44,437 nt of DNA from Fibrobacterota bacterium (GCA_028287465.1 JAQBPO010000044.1:1-44437), one strand, 5' to 3'; counted from the first letter of the stretch, positions 30,701-39,377 are shown. A program made the numbers and translations. The notes: generated by a model not told the origin, from the letters alone.

Positions 30701-31096
30701 GAAGGCGGCCGTAAGCTGCTTTTCCCCGGAGTGCCCTTTAGGAAGGGTGGTTTCGAAAAGGGAAATCCTTACCTTGCGGTCATCACCCCGGACCAAGGTG
30801 CGCACCGGATACCCTTTATCGGTACGTTCCCCGGGTACTTCGATCCAGATCGGCTTGACCGCGGTGAAGTTCCATCCCGTACCGCTCTGGTATTCCTGGA
30901 AGAAGCGGTCCTGTTCGCGCTTGGCGGCGACGGATTCGGGAACATGGAAAACGGTGGAATCGGCGAGGGAACGGGCGGTGCGACCGGAGCGCCCGGGACC
31001 TGCGCAATCCCATATCCCTAGGGAGGATATCAACCATAGCCCGGCCATTGCCAAGGTCAATGGGATCCGTCGGGGGATGGATGTCTGGGAGGGCAA
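27782..31096 (-). CDS. Large TPR and transglutaminase-like (DUF3857-type) exported protein
   Basis: This protein has 1104 residues from a TTG at 31096. Alternative starts inside the signal segment exist, but the RR-containing N-terminus and the promoter placement favour the TTG. The hydrophobic segment ends in GIWDC, a possible lipid site. Residues of about 220-470 contain helical TPR-like pairs (AMKHFQKALDLDAANAAYLVNCAA; WALKALELEPENTEWLINLSDALWGLG). A beta-rich region (about 530-730) resembles DUF3857. A transglutaminase core follows with Cys795 in DCKGHALLL, His836 in FNHMIVHV and a DPTE motif about 15 residues on. Such proteins are envelope-associated in Bacteroidota relatives and mostly uncharacterised. 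Protein cross-linking or proteolysis is possible but unproven. The TPR block placed before DUF3857 is less usual. Confidence 0.8.
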   Translation of the reverse strand: MPSQTSIPRRIPLTLAMAGLWLISSLGIWDCAGPGRSGRTARSLADSTVFHVPESVAAKREQDRFFQEYQSGTGWNFTAVKPIWIEVPGERTDKGYPVRTLVRGDDRKVRISLFETTLPKGHSGEKQLTAAFAYLFKADPDSSAGGAEPPAGRAFLFKSPEDTLKHWGLMMRSDSSLLFVSVESKMPLSRDRLGGIDDIRMEYQPSKPGSLPDSCLRSFRAAIENTLGLKAVEDSNWTAAMKHFQKALDLDAANAAYLVNCAAIFQVRKETLAGLDFLSRFPKLLTTSGELAGIMGALFEELGKYQEAKDWALKALELEPENTEWLINLSDALWGLGERVHSKNVLLRRYSEKPTFRLSVYLASTYLGLEEYENARQVLVQTHADTVPNEKSAEYYLRALAGLKDYEGALDFVRTLGNGFPPSSNNYLLKGECEFNLKLYRLAGQSAKQAVDLDPANREAQQLATQVAALMGNRSNLILRTPISPLKTRASLSAAKALMQKPDNLKLSAQSPLTMLTQDIVYSWAPKTRATDGRWKKTRHQFYHIKDAKKLFRMSELTYEMNPGYSRFYVNAFRLYDGNGKVVESETAADFYVTKSHNTTLHPENLLVHLPLKTKPGVQFLEAITTEESQLPVAEFPYLRYDHAYPFPVLNSTYEILHPPKHLLLSAFGETKVDSLPDRLVIRMDEPTPAFEENFRPYNDEFGTGFSITPFTTWREVGRNYQRFLEKSGIRLDSIPVPVQERAAETMDKNRGVNPVMALYRFVRDSVRYNNYEFSLQALVPERCEAVLTNGYSDCKGHALLLMQMLKARNLEAHLCLVSLNHAGDIDQPSLHQFNHMIVHVPAQKGLPQYFLDPTEKSYAFRRAPLALEGKNVLIIDDENSRMATIPELDSAGEHRVQVFHNLKVDPNQTAIGSDSLVLSGKVASEFRAHMRAWNPNTKFENLLSWLAQSYPAFADERFRVLNENDPDLPLVMVFRYRAKFPFRTALQEFEHFPKLELSFLRFPRATSRKAPVYFPHEIQINSQWVYEIPEGYGWKSLNLDRELSEHYLHWLLSINQGTPESIVIKQNWRIDPFVATPEEYAKIQAEWDPILARSSLRLVISKR

Positions 31097-31140
31097 GGGT
31101 ATTTACACCATTTTCGGGGAAACCTTCGGCGCTTCCGTTC

Positions 31141-31149
31141 ATTATAGCA
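31141..31149 (-). promoter_or_regulatory. Extended -10 promoter for the transglutaminase-type gene
   Basis: The minus strand reads TGCTATAAT, an exact TGnTATAAT extended -10. Transcription would start near 31134, giving a leader of about 38 bases before the TTG start. A -35 element is not evident, as is common for extended -10 promoters. Confidence 0.5.
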
Positions 31150-31198
31150 TTTCGATAATTTACGAATCCCGGTCGGGTGCGGAACCCCTGGAACGAAT

Positions 31199-31206
31199 TA
31201 TATTTG
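31199..31206 (+). promoter_or_regulatory. TATATTTG box, candidate promoter for the unknown gene and FHA-transglycosylase gene
   Basis: This matches TAnnTTTG and lies in the AT-rich divergent spacer. No TTG is found 19-21 bases upstream. It would give a leader of about 140 bases if the first gene starts at 31353. Confidence 0.35.
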
Positions 31207-31352
31207 CAACCGTGGCAGGTGGAATAGGCGACTTCAGCGTTTCGGCAGGCAAAGATCTTTCCGGAAACCGGGGCGGAGAGTCCCAAGCGGGAACCCAGAA
31301 CCGTTCCGCCGGCGCGCGCATAGCCGGACAGGGCAATTCCCATTACATCGTG

Positions 31353-32618
31353 ATGATGAAAAAGGGCTGGGAACAGGAGGCGCCGTTGCGCTTCCATAAC
31401 GGGTTCCTGGATGACCTCCGCAATCGTTTCCGCCTTACTTCCAAGGTCCCATTGCCGGAGATGCCCGACTTCTTCCCGACCGGGGCGGAAGGGGAGATGA
31501 TCTTCCAGGGCCGGAACGTCCTCCATCTGGACAATGCTTTGCGCGAGCAAACCCTTTTCGCCCATCTGGAAAACCTGCGGGATCTCGTACAAAGGGTCGC
31601 TGACCGGAAGATCACCTTCCCGGACTTCATCTCCGGCCTCAACGGCATCTCCATACCGCCTTCCTGGCGCAATGAGATCGTCAACGGGCTTTTCGAGCAC
31701 GCCGCTCCCGGAACCACCTTGATCCCCGAGGCCAAGGCCCCAGGCCTATCGAGCGACATCGACCGGTTGATGGACATGATCAACCAGGACAATACCGGCG
31801 GATCCAAACTGAGTCCGCATCTCGGTCGCTTCCTGGAAGAGGTGGGGCGCGACAGCACCGGCTTCAAGCTGAGGGACGGGGCCGCCAAGCAGCTTCATAA
31901 GGATCTTGTCCAAACCCTTGAGGCCTTGCGTGGAAGCCTATTGCGCCACGGGGCGTTGGCCGACGCCCTCGGATTCATGTCCACCTTGCAACGCCTGGCC
32001 CGCGGAGCCAAGGGCCGCGAACGCCAGACGGTCCACCTCTGGACCGAAGTTCCAACGGATCCCCGCGCTGTTCTCCTGGGCGAAACCGCCGATGGAGGAG
32101 CGGATTTCGCGGTCGCCGTCGTGGTAACCGATCCCCTTGATCGCGAGCCCGCCTATCTCAGAGAGGTCGCCGGGCTTTGCGCAACGCTCGCCTGCCCCCT
32201 GCTCCTGCAATTGCCGGGCGAGGAATTCCCCAAAGCCGTCGATGGCGAGGCCGCCTCGTCGGCCATAACCGCCCTTTCAGCCCTCGCCGAATCGGTCCGC
32301 AAGCCGGACGCCTACTTTTTCGCCGGAGGGGTGGCTTCCCGCGTGGAAGGGGAGAATTGCGTTTTCCGCCCCGCGGCCCTGGCCTTTCTGGAGGGACTGG
32401 TCGCTTCCCGGGAAAACGTGGACTTTTATACCCACCGGTCAATGGTCCTCGGAGATCAGGACCTGGTCACGGAGAAGGGGCAGGCCCGGGCCACGGACCG
32501 GCTTTTGGATCAAACCCAGGTGAATGCTTTGAGCGGCATGAGAATCAATCGCGTCAATGGCGCACGCAACCGCAGTGAAGCCTCCTTTCCGCTCCTGACT
32601 CCCTGGGGCGATGCGTGA
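31353..32618 (+). CDS. Protein of unknown function preceding the FHA-transglycosylase gene
   Basis: I do not recognise this 421-residue protein. The start is uncertain: GTG 31350, ATG 31353 and ATG 31356 are consecutive in frame and no good ribosome site precedes them. The open frame extends further upstream, but that part overlaps the divergent promoters. The protein has no signal peptide or membrane helix, so it is probably cytoplasmic. The N-terminal half is helical and charged. The C-terminal half has hydrophobic strands (DFAVAVVVTDP, CATLACPLLLQLPG, PDAYFFAGGVASRV) suggesting an alpha/beta domain, and ends in a basic tail (MRINRVNGARNRS). It is 26 bases before the FHA-lytic transglycosylase gene and very likely co-transcribed. 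The final region distantly recalls contractile-sheath proteins, but not enough to call it. Confidence 0.6.
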   Translation: MMKKGWEQEAPLRFHNGFLDDLRNRFRLTSKVPLPEMPDFFPTGAEGEMIFQGRNVLHLDNALREQTLFAHLENLRDLVQRVADRKITFPDFISGLNGISIPPSWRNEIVNGLFEHAAPGTTLIPEAKAPGLSSDIDRLMDMINQDNTGGSKLSPHLGRFLEEVGRDSTGFKLRDGAAKQLHKDLVQTLEALRGSLLRHGALADALGFMSTLQRLARGAKGRERQTVHLWTEVPTDPRAVLLGETADGGADFAVAVVVTDPLDREPAYLREVAGLCATLACPLLLQLPGEEFPKAVDGEAASSAITALSALAESVRKPDAYFFAGGVASRVEGENCVFRPAALAFLEGLVASRENVDFYTHRSMVLGDQDLVTEKGQARATDRLLDQTQVNALSGMRINRVNGARNRSEASFPLLTPWGDA

Positions 32619-32644
32619 ACGGGCCGACGGCCTGAAGGCATTCC

Positions 32645-34339
32645 ATGGCTGACTATTTCCTCCAAATCATCTCCGGCGTCCAGGTCGGCCGGAAAATCCG
32701 CATCGCCAACGGCATTACGCTCGGCAGGAATCCGGAAAACACGGTTTGCTTTTCCGGACCCGACGGCACCCTTGTTTCCGGCAAGCACGCCGTCATCGAG
32801 AAGCGCGGCGAAATCCTCATGCTCCGGGACCTGGGCAGCACAAACGGCACCTTCATCAACGGGACCCAGATAGCCGAGCATGCCTTGAACACGGACGAGG
32901 TGATCAGCCTCGGCGTCAGCGGTCCCAAGATGCGGCTCGTGGAAAAAACCTCCTCCGCCACCGACTCCACCACCATGAGGCCCGTCGGTAATCCGGCCTT
33001 GGGCGTTTCCAACCAGGAACCGCGCCAGGTCCGAACCGAATTCGAGGGAAAGCGCCCGGCCGCCAAGGCGGCGACGCCGCCCGGTTTCTTCAAATCCAAA
33101 GGAAAGGTCCCGCGGGACGGAGTCCCGGCGGCCGGTCCAGGAGCCAAAGGAGCCGCAGGACGGGGTCCGGCCGGACAGAGTCCGGGCAATCCCGATCACG
33201 GCGATTTCGGCGGCGGCATGGATGACGAGAACGCCGGCAACTACACCATGGGCCTGGCCCAGCGTTTCAAGGACGACGAGGCCGGCCACGATGAGCTCCA
33301 GGACTTGATCAAGGACAAAGGCCGCGCGGAGCGCATGGTCAAGAGCGGGGTGCTGAGCAAGCGCGACGCCATGATGATCCATTCCGCCGCTTCCATGCAC
33401 TCCCATCAGAAAAAGCGCGCCTTGATCATCCTCGGTTCCGTCTCCGTGGTCGCCTTCACCATCGTCAGCGTGCTCTTGTACCAGAACATGGGCTATCGCG
33501 GCAAGCTTAAGCAGCAGGAAAGCCTTCTTTCCAACGTCCGCACCCTGGAATCGCAGATCACCGCCCCGGCTTCCACCAGCCAGGACGAGCATGAAAAGGC
33601 CGAGCTGGTCGCCAAGCTCCGCGCCGCGGAACGACAATTGATGAGCGTCCGCTCCAACCTCAAATCCTCCGATATCATCAATACCTACAAGAATCCCCTG
33701 GGGAGGGAGATCCATACCATCCTGGAAGGGTTCGGCAAACGCGATTATATCGTGCCGGAAATCTTCATCAAGCAAGTGGAAAAGCACATCTACACCTTCA
33801 CCAAGACCTCCACGCGCAACATCATGGAGCGCTCCTTCGCCAATAGCCATCTGCACAAGCGCACCATCGAGGACGAGTTGTCCCGGCAGGGGATGCCCTT
33901 GGCGTTCTATTACCTGGCAATGCATGAGAGCCTGCTCGACTCCACCATCGTCAGCAAGGCCGGCGCGCGCGGGCTCTGGCAGTTCATGCCCCAGACGGCG
34001 CGGGATTACGGCCTGAAGGTCCCGGAGAATTGGGAAAGCCTTTCCCCCGAATACGATCAGCGCACCAACCCGCAGATGGCGACCCAGGCGGGCGTGAAAT
34101 ACGTGAAGACCCTTTATGCGGAATTCGGCGACGTCGCCTTGGCCATGGCTGCCTACAATGCGGGCGAAGGCCGCATCCGCAAGGCCCTGCGCAGCATCGA
34201 TGATCCGATCAACAACCGGGACTTCTGGTACATTTATCGCCTGGGAACCTTGGCGGAGGAGACCAACGAATACGTGCCGAAAATCATCGCGACCATGATA
34301 GTCGACAAGAACCGGGCGAGGTACGGGTTTTCCGAGTAG
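32645..34339 (+). CDS. FHA domain - membrane helix - lytic transglycosylase fusion
   Basis: This protein has 564 residues with three parts. The N-terminal FHA domain (about residues 5-100) has the phosphothreonine-binding set Arg28, Ser45, His48 and Asn67 (LGRNPEN, SGKHAVI, LGSTNGTF). A Gly/Pro/Lys-rich linker and a helical stretch follow. A single membrane helix lies at about residues 259-281 (ALIILGSVSVVAFTIVSVLLY), then a coiled-coil-like region with a heptad pattern (residues about 290-340). The C-terminus is an SLT/MltD-like lytic transglycosylase with the catalytic Glu428 in AMHESLLDS and the motifs GARGLWQFMPQTARDYGL and AYNAGEGRIRKAL. With the FHA part inside the cell and the enzyme in the periplasm, it could cut peptidoglycan under control of a phosphorylated partner. 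That topology and role are inference. Confidence 0.88.
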   Translation: MADYFLQIISGVQVGRKIRIANGITLGRNPENTVCFSGPDGTLVSGKHAVIEKRGEILMLRDLGSTNGTFINGTQIAEHALNTDEVISLGVSGPKMRLVEKTSSATDSTTMRPVGNPALGVSNQEPRQVRTEFEGKRPAAKAATPPGFFKSKGKVPRDGVPAAGPGAKGAAGRGPAGQSPGNPDHGDFGGGMDDENAGNYTMGLAQRFKDDEAGHDELQDLIKDKGRAERMVKSGVLSKRDAMMIHSAASMHSHQKKRALIILGSVSVVAFTIVSVLLYQNMGYRGKLKQQESLLSNVRTLESQITAPASTSQDEHEKAELVAKLRAAERQLMSVRSNLKSSDIINTYKNPLGREIHTILEGFGKRDYIVPEIFIKQVEKHIYTFTKTSTRNIMERSFANSHLHKRTIEDELSRQGMPLAFYYLAMHESLLDSTIVSKAGARGLWQFMPQTARDYGLKVPENWESLSPEYDQRTNPQMATQAGVKYVKTLYAEFGDVALAMAAYNAGEGRIRKALRSIDDPINNRDFWYIYRLGTLAEETNEYVPKIIATMIVDKNRARYGFSE

Positions 34340-34545
34340 AGTCGGGAAGATTCCCTTACTCACCCACCGGAAACGTTCCGGTTCTCCGGCCCGGGAACCA
34401 TTTCGCGACCTCCCTTTCCGCGCTCTGATCCTCCGAATCGTCGGCTTTTCCGGGATTGCGCGGGGACATTAGGGGTTTTTCACGCCCGTCGTAACACTTT
34501 CAGCCAATATCCATCGGGTTCGCGGCCACCCCGCAAGTCCAATAG

Positions 34546-35643
<1,098 letters not shown>

Positions 35644-35665
35644 GTCAAGGGACGGGCCGGAGGCC

Positions 35666-35684
35666 CGCTCCTTAGGGAGCGGAA
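35666..35684 (+). other. Hairpin just after gap
   Basis: A 7-bp GC-rich stem, CCGCTCC with GGAGCGG, lies about 25 bases after the gap stop and has no T-run. It may protect the 3' end of the gap message. Confidence 0.4.
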
Positions 35685-35730
35685 TCTTCCGGGCGCGGCG
35701 GGCCATTCCAACCGCCGCACCTGACCCCCA

Positions 35731-35770
35731 GGGCTGTCCTTACCAGCGGTCATTGCCGCTTCGACAGCCC
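35731..35770 (+). other. Nested 40-base hairpin between gap and pgk
   Basis: An outer 8-bp stem (GGGCTGTC with GACAGCCC) encloses an inner 5-bp stem (AGCGG with CCGCT). This makes a compact two-part hairpin directly before the terminator at 35774. It could be part of a small RNA, an mRNA stabiliser or a leader element of pgk. Confidence 0.5.
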
Positions 35771-35773
35771 AAA

Positions 35774-35807
35774 CGCCGCGGCCCGCAAGGACCGCGGCGC
35801 TTTTTTT
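35774..35807 (+). terminator. Rho-independent terminator between gap and pgk
   Basis: An 8-bp GC stem, CGCCGCGG with CCGCGGCG, has a ten-base loop and seven T residues following one C. It is a strong candidate for ending or attenuating transcription from the gap promoter. Confidence 0.85.
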
Positions 35808-35867
35808 CCGTCCCACGCCCGAACACGGCGGGGGCGATTTCCCGAATCTCCAACCACGGATGGACAT

Positions 35868-37064
35868 ATGGCGAAGCTCTTCATCGAAGACCTACAGGTT
35901 AAAGGTAAGCGGGTCATCACCCGCGTGGATTTCAACGTTCCCTTGAAGGACGGCAAGGTAGAGAGCGACAAGCGCCTCCGCGAATCCCTGCCCACCATCA
36001 AGTTCCTCTCGAAGAGCGGCGCCAAGACCATCCTGATGTCTCATCTCGGCCGTCCCAAGGGCGTTACCGAATCCCTGCGCATGGCCCCGGTCGCTCAGGC
36101 CCTGTCGGCCCTTCTGGACAGGCCGGTCAAGGTCGTATCCGATTGCATCGGTCCCGAGGTCGAAAAGGCCGTTGCGGCCATGCAGGATGGGGACATCCTC
36201 CTGCTCGAGAACCTGCGCTTCTATTCGGAGGAAGAAGGGAACGATCCCGCCTTCGCCAAAAAGCTCGCCTCCCTGGCCGACATCTACGTCAACGACGCTT
36301 TCGGAACCGCCCATCGCGCCCATGCCTCCACGGAAGGCATCACCCGCCACATCGCCAAGAGCGCGAGCGGCTACCTGATGAAGAAGGAATTGGACTTCCT
36401 GGGCGGCGCCCTGGATCAACCCAAGCGCCCCTTCGTGTCCATCATCGGCGGTTCGAAGATTTCCGGCAAGATCGACGTCATCGAAGCCATGCTCCCCAAG
36501 GTCGACAAGCTCCTGATCGGCGGCGGCATGGCCTATACCTTCCTCAAGGCCCAGGGCTTCGAGATAGGCAAGTCCCTCTGCGAGAACGATAAGGTCGACC
36601 TGGCCAAGTCCCTGCTGGCCCGCGCCGGCGACAAGATCCAGCTGCCCATCGACTTCGTCGCCACCGACAGCTTCGACTTCAAGGGCCGCAAGCTCGGCAA
36701 GCTCGTCACCGTCGAGAAGGCCGGCATCCCCGCCGACATGGAATCCGTGGACATCGGCCCCAAGACCGCCAAGCTCTACGCCTCCATCGTAACCGAAGCC
36801 AAGACCGTGGTCTGGAACGGCCCCATGGGCGTGTTCGAGATCCCGGAGAGCGCCGCGGGAACCTTCGCCGTGGCCAAGGCCCTGGTGGAAGCGACCTCCA
36901 AGGGCGCCATCACCATCATAGGCGGGGGCGATTCCGCCGCCGCCATCGAACAGCTCGGCCTGGCCGAAAAGGTCTCCCATGTTTCCACCGGCGGCGGCGC
37001 CTCCCTGGAATTCCTGGAAGGCAAGGTCCTGCCCGGCGTCCACGCTCTCACGGAAAAGGCCTGA
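35868..37064 (+). CDS. pgk: Phosphoglycerate kinase
   Basis: This enzyme transfers phosphate from 1,3-bisphosphoglycerate to ADP in glycolysis. It has 398 residues, normal for bacterial forms. N-terminal substrate-binding motifs are [11 protein letters not shown] and [10 protein letters not shown], with [15 protein letters not shown]. The nucleotide-binding C-lobe has [36 protein letters not shown], and [13 protein letters not shown] near [13 protein letters not shown]. It ends 3 bases before tpiA, so these two are co-translated. A terminator lies upstream, so it may need read-through from gap or its own promoter, and no clear promoter box is seen. Confidence 0.97.
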   Translation: MAKLFIEDLQVKGKRVITRVDFNVPLKDGKVESDKRLRESLPTIKFLSKSGAKTILMSHLGRPKGVTESLRMAPVAQALSALLDRPVKVVSDCIGPEVEKAVAAMQDGDILLLENLRFYSEEEGNDPAFAKKLASLADIYVNDAFGTAHRAHASTEGITRHIAKSASGYLMKKELDFLGGALDQPKRPFVSIIGGSKISGKIDVIEAMLPKVDKLLIGGGMAYTFLKAQGFEIGKSLCENDKVDLAKSLLARAGDKIQLPIDFVATDSFDFKGRKLGKLVTVEKAGIPADMESVDIGPKTAKLYASIVTEAKTVVWNGPMGVFEIPESAAGTFAVAKALVEATSKGAITIIGGGDSAAAIEQLGLAEKVSHVSTGGGASLEFLEGKVLPGVHALTEKA

Positions 37065-37067
37065 ACC

Positions 37068-37829
37068 ATGCGTAAGAAAATCATCGTCGGCAACTGGAAG
37101 ATGAACAAGTCGGTGGAGGAATCCGCCAAGCTCGCCACCGAGCTGGTCGCGGCCTGCAAGGGCCAGGCGTTCTCGGATAAGGTCGACATCGGCATCGCGC
37201 CGACCTATCTGGCGCTGGACCGCGTCGCGGGAATCGTCAAGGGTTCGCCCGTCAAGCTTGCTGCGCAGGATGCGCACTGGGAAAACCAGGGCGCCTTCAC
37301 CTCCAAGATCTCGGTCGACATGCTCAAGGCGCTTGGCGTAACCTACGTGATACTGGGCCATTCGGAGCCGCGCACCCTGTTCGGCGAAACCGACGCGAAC
37401 GTGAACAAGAAGACCGTCAAGGTCCTGGCCGAAGGCCTAATCCCCATCGTCTGCGTAGGGGAGACCCTGGCGGAACGGGAAGGGAATATCACCGAAAAGG
37501 TGGTAGGGACCCAGGTCCGCGCCGCCTACCAGGGCGTATCCGCCCTGGACGCGGCCAAGACCGTTATCGCCTATGAACCCGTCTGGGCCATCGGCACCGG
37601 CCGGACCGCAAGCGACGATCAGGCCCAGGCCGTGCACAAGTATATCCGCGGTCTCCTGAAGGAAATGTATGGCTCGGAGGTGGCCGAGGTCGTCCGGATC
37701 CAATATGGCGGCAGCATGAAAGCCGAGAATGCGGCTGGATTGCTGACCCAGCCAGACGTGGACGGTGGATTGATTGGCGGCGCTTCCTTGAAGGTGGATA
37801 GCTTTTTAGGTATTATTAAAGCCGCCTAA
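37068..37829 (+). CDS. tpiA: Triosephosphate isomerase
   Basis: This enzyme interconverts dihydroxyacetone phosphate and glyceraldehyde-3-phosphate. It has 253 residues. The catalytic residues are present: Asn and Lys in GNWKMNKS, the electrophilic His in ILGHSEPRTLFGE, and the base Glu in AYEPVWAIGTGRTAS. The phosphate-binding loops GGSMKAENAA and DGGLIGGASL are also intact. One oddity is the sequence HSEPR where the family normally has HSERR, so the first conserved Arg is Pro here. The catalytic His and Glu are unaffected. It lies between pgk (3-base gap) and secG (16-base gap). Confidence 0.96.
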   Translation: MRKKIIVGNWKMNKSVEESAKLATELVAACKGQAFSDKVDIGIAPTYLALDRVAGIVKGSPVKLAAQDAHWENQGAFTSKISVDMLKALGVTYVILGHSEPRTLFGETDANVNKKTVKVLAEGLIPIVCVGETLAEREGNITEKVVGTQVRAAYQGVSALDAAKTVIAYEPVWAIGTGRTASDDQAQAVHKYIRGLLKEMYGSEVAEVVRIQYGGSMKAENAAGLLTQPDVDGGLIGGASLKVDSFLGIIKAA

Positions 37830-37845
37830 AAAACGGGTTTAAAAA

Positions 37846-38292
37846 ATGAATCATTGGTTATTCGTCGCATTGGTGGTTCTGCACATTTTCGTGTGCGTCC
37901 TGCTTGTCCTCCTCATCCTCGTCCAGAACGACAAGGGTGGCGGGCTTGCCGGCGCTTTCGGGGGAATGGGCGGAGGTGCGGCCTTCACGGGCAGTTCCGC
38001 AGCCACCTTTTTGACCAAGTTGACCCAAGGCGTGGCCTTGGTTTCGTTCATCCTCCTTCTCGGCTTGAACTACTTGTCCACCAAGGGCATTGAGTCCGGT
38101 CGTAGGGAGTCGGAATTGAAATCGGCCCGGCATGGTCTGTCCAGCGTATTGCCTCCCGGTCAGGCTCCCGTAAACGGCGCCTCGGAAGGTCCGGTCAACG
38201 CCATTCCCGGATTGGGCAATTCGCCCGCTGGAACGGCGCCGTCCAACGAAGGCCAGGCCGCTCCGGCACAAGTTCCGGCCAAAGGCAAATAA
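37846..38292 (+). CDS. secG: Preprotein translocase subunit SecG
   Basis: This small inner-membrane subunit of the SecYEG channel has 148 residues. Two membrane helices (WLFVALVVLHIFVCVLLVLLILV and the segment around GVALVSFILLLGLNYL) flank the family loop NDKGGGLAGAFGGMGG followed by FTGSSAATFLTKLT. The C-terminal tail of about 65 residues, rich in Ala, Pro, Gly and Ser, is longer than in E. coli but common in other phyla. The position after tpiA and before a tRNA-Leu gene is a conserved arrangement in many bacteria. Confidence 0.95.
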   Translation: MNHWLFVALVVLHIFVCVLLVLLILVQNDKGGGLAGAFGGMGGGAAFTGSSAATFLTKLTQGVALVSFILLLGLNYLSTKGIESGRRESELKSARHGLSSVLPPGQAPVNGASEGPVNAIPGLGNSPAGTAPSNEGQAAPAQVPAKGK

Positions 38293-38363
38293 GGGTTTCA
38301 GTCCGATGCGTAGGGGAGGATCCGGAATTCCGCCCAACCTCGGACCTGGTTTTCGCGAGATTC

Positions 38364-38447
38364 GCGGTCGTGGTGAAATTGGTAGACACGCCAGCTTGAG
38401 GTGCTGGTGGGGGCAACCCCTTCGCGGTTCAAGTCCGCGCGACCGCA
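38364..38447 (+). tRNA. tRNA-Leu (anticodon GAG)
   Basis: The 84-base gene has a perfect 7-bp acceptor stem (GCGGTCG with CGACCGC). The anticodon stem CCAGC/GCTGG carries the loop TTGAGGT, with anticodon GAG at 38398-38400. A long variable arm has a GGGG/CCCC stem as in class II leucine tRNAs, and the T-arm is CGCGG-TTCAAGT-CCGCG. The discriminator base is A and no CCA is encoded. Confidence 0.95.
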
Positions 38448-38475
38448 GTCTTTCTCTTCTCTTTCCTGTCTTTTG

Positions 38476-38493
38476 CCCCTTATCGGGGTTTTT
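38476..38493 (+). terminator. Short terminator after tRNA-Leu
   Basis: CCCC and GGGG pair around TTATC and are followed by TTTTT. The stem is short but GC-only, and the position right after the tRNA fits. Confidence 0.6.
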
Positions 38494-38534
38494 GCCTGGT
38501 CTTTCCGCCCCTTCAGCCTGATTCAGGGAGCCCC

Positions 38535-39377
38535 ATGCTTTACCGGCTCCTGCATATCCTCCCCAAAAACCTCCTCAGTTATTTCGTAGGCATCCTGACC
38601 CATGCCCGCTATCCGTTCGGCCTGCATATCGTGCTCCGGAATTGGTTCATCCGCCAATATCGTATCGAAACCGCGGAGGCGGAGCATCCTTTGGAACATT
38701 ATCCCACCATGGGGGATTTTTTCGTCCGCCGGCTCAAACCTGGCGCCCGTCCCATCGCATCCACCTCCCTCGTTTCACCCGTCGATGGAACCTTGACCCA
38801 AGGCGGGCATTTCCAGCCGGGAAATGCCGTTCTTACCCAAATCAAGGATTTGGATTATAGCCTCAGGGATCTGGCCGGACCGGGATGGAACCTTGAAGAT
38901 TACCTCCAAGGCGGATTCCTGACCATCTACCTGGCGCCTTACAACTACCATCGCATCCATTCCCCAATCGATGGCCAGGTCACCCAGGTTTCGTATACTC
39001 CAGGCGCCCTGTGGCCGGTGAATACCTGGAGCGTCGGCCATATCCCCGGTCTTTTCGTGGTCAATGAGCGTATCACCGTTGAGCTTTCCGGACCCGCGGG
39101 AAAGGCTCTCATCGTCATGGTCGGCGCCACCAATGTAGGCCGTATCACCCTGGATTTCCATTCCGGGATGGAAGGCAACAAGCTTCCACGCCCAAAGGCC
39201 GGACATTGGCATCCGCCTCAGACCATCCATCTTGGGAAGGGTCAAGGGCTCGGGTGTTTCGAACTGGGATCCACCGTGATCCTCATCCTTTCCAAGGATT
39301 TGATGCAAAAGGTGGATCAAGGCTTCCTAGCGGCAGGGACCAAGATCGTCCGCATGGGCCAAGGGCTCGCCCCTTGA
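38535..39377 (+). CDS. psd: Phosphatidylserine decarboxylase
   Basis: This inner-membrane enzyme converts phosphatidylserine to phosphatidylethanolamine. It is made as a 280-residue proenzyme that cleaves itself at the LGST motif. Ser246 (in CFELGSTVILI) becomes the pyruvoyl group. Other family motifs are PVDGTLTQGG with the Asp of the self-cleavage triad, LAPYNYHRIHSPIDG with the His, and GATNVGRITLDF. Length and motifs match the long bacterial type I enzymes. The next gene starts by overlapping its stop codon, so expression of the two is coupled. Confidence 0.95.
   Translation: MLYRLLHILPKNLLSYFVGILTHARYPFGLHIVLRNWFIRQYRIETAEAEHPLEHYPTMGDFFVRRLKPGARPIASTSLVSPVDGTLTQGGHFQPGNAVLTQIKDLDYSLRDLAGPGWNLEDYLQGGFLTIYLAPYNYHRIHSPIDGQVTQVSYTPGALWPVNTWSVGHIPGLFVVNERITVELSGPAGKALIVMVGATNVGRITLDFHSGMEGNKLPRPKAGHWHPPQTIHLGKGQGLGCFELGSTVILILSKDLMQKVDQGFLAAGTKIVRMGQGLAP

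Noticed and set aside
31353-32618. Type VI secretion sheath gene
   Set aside because: The similarity is only in general layout. No diagnostic sheath motif or other secretion gene is present, so it is left as unknown.
32510-34363. Minus-strand open frame of 617 codons opposite the FHA-transglycosylase gene
   Set aside because: It has shadow composition, while the plus strand shows FHA and SLT motifs.
39206-39373. N-terminal extension of the DUF2400-like gene over psd
   Set aside because: It overlaps well-supported psd coding sequence in another frame and gives an Arg/Gly/Asp-rich shadow peptide.
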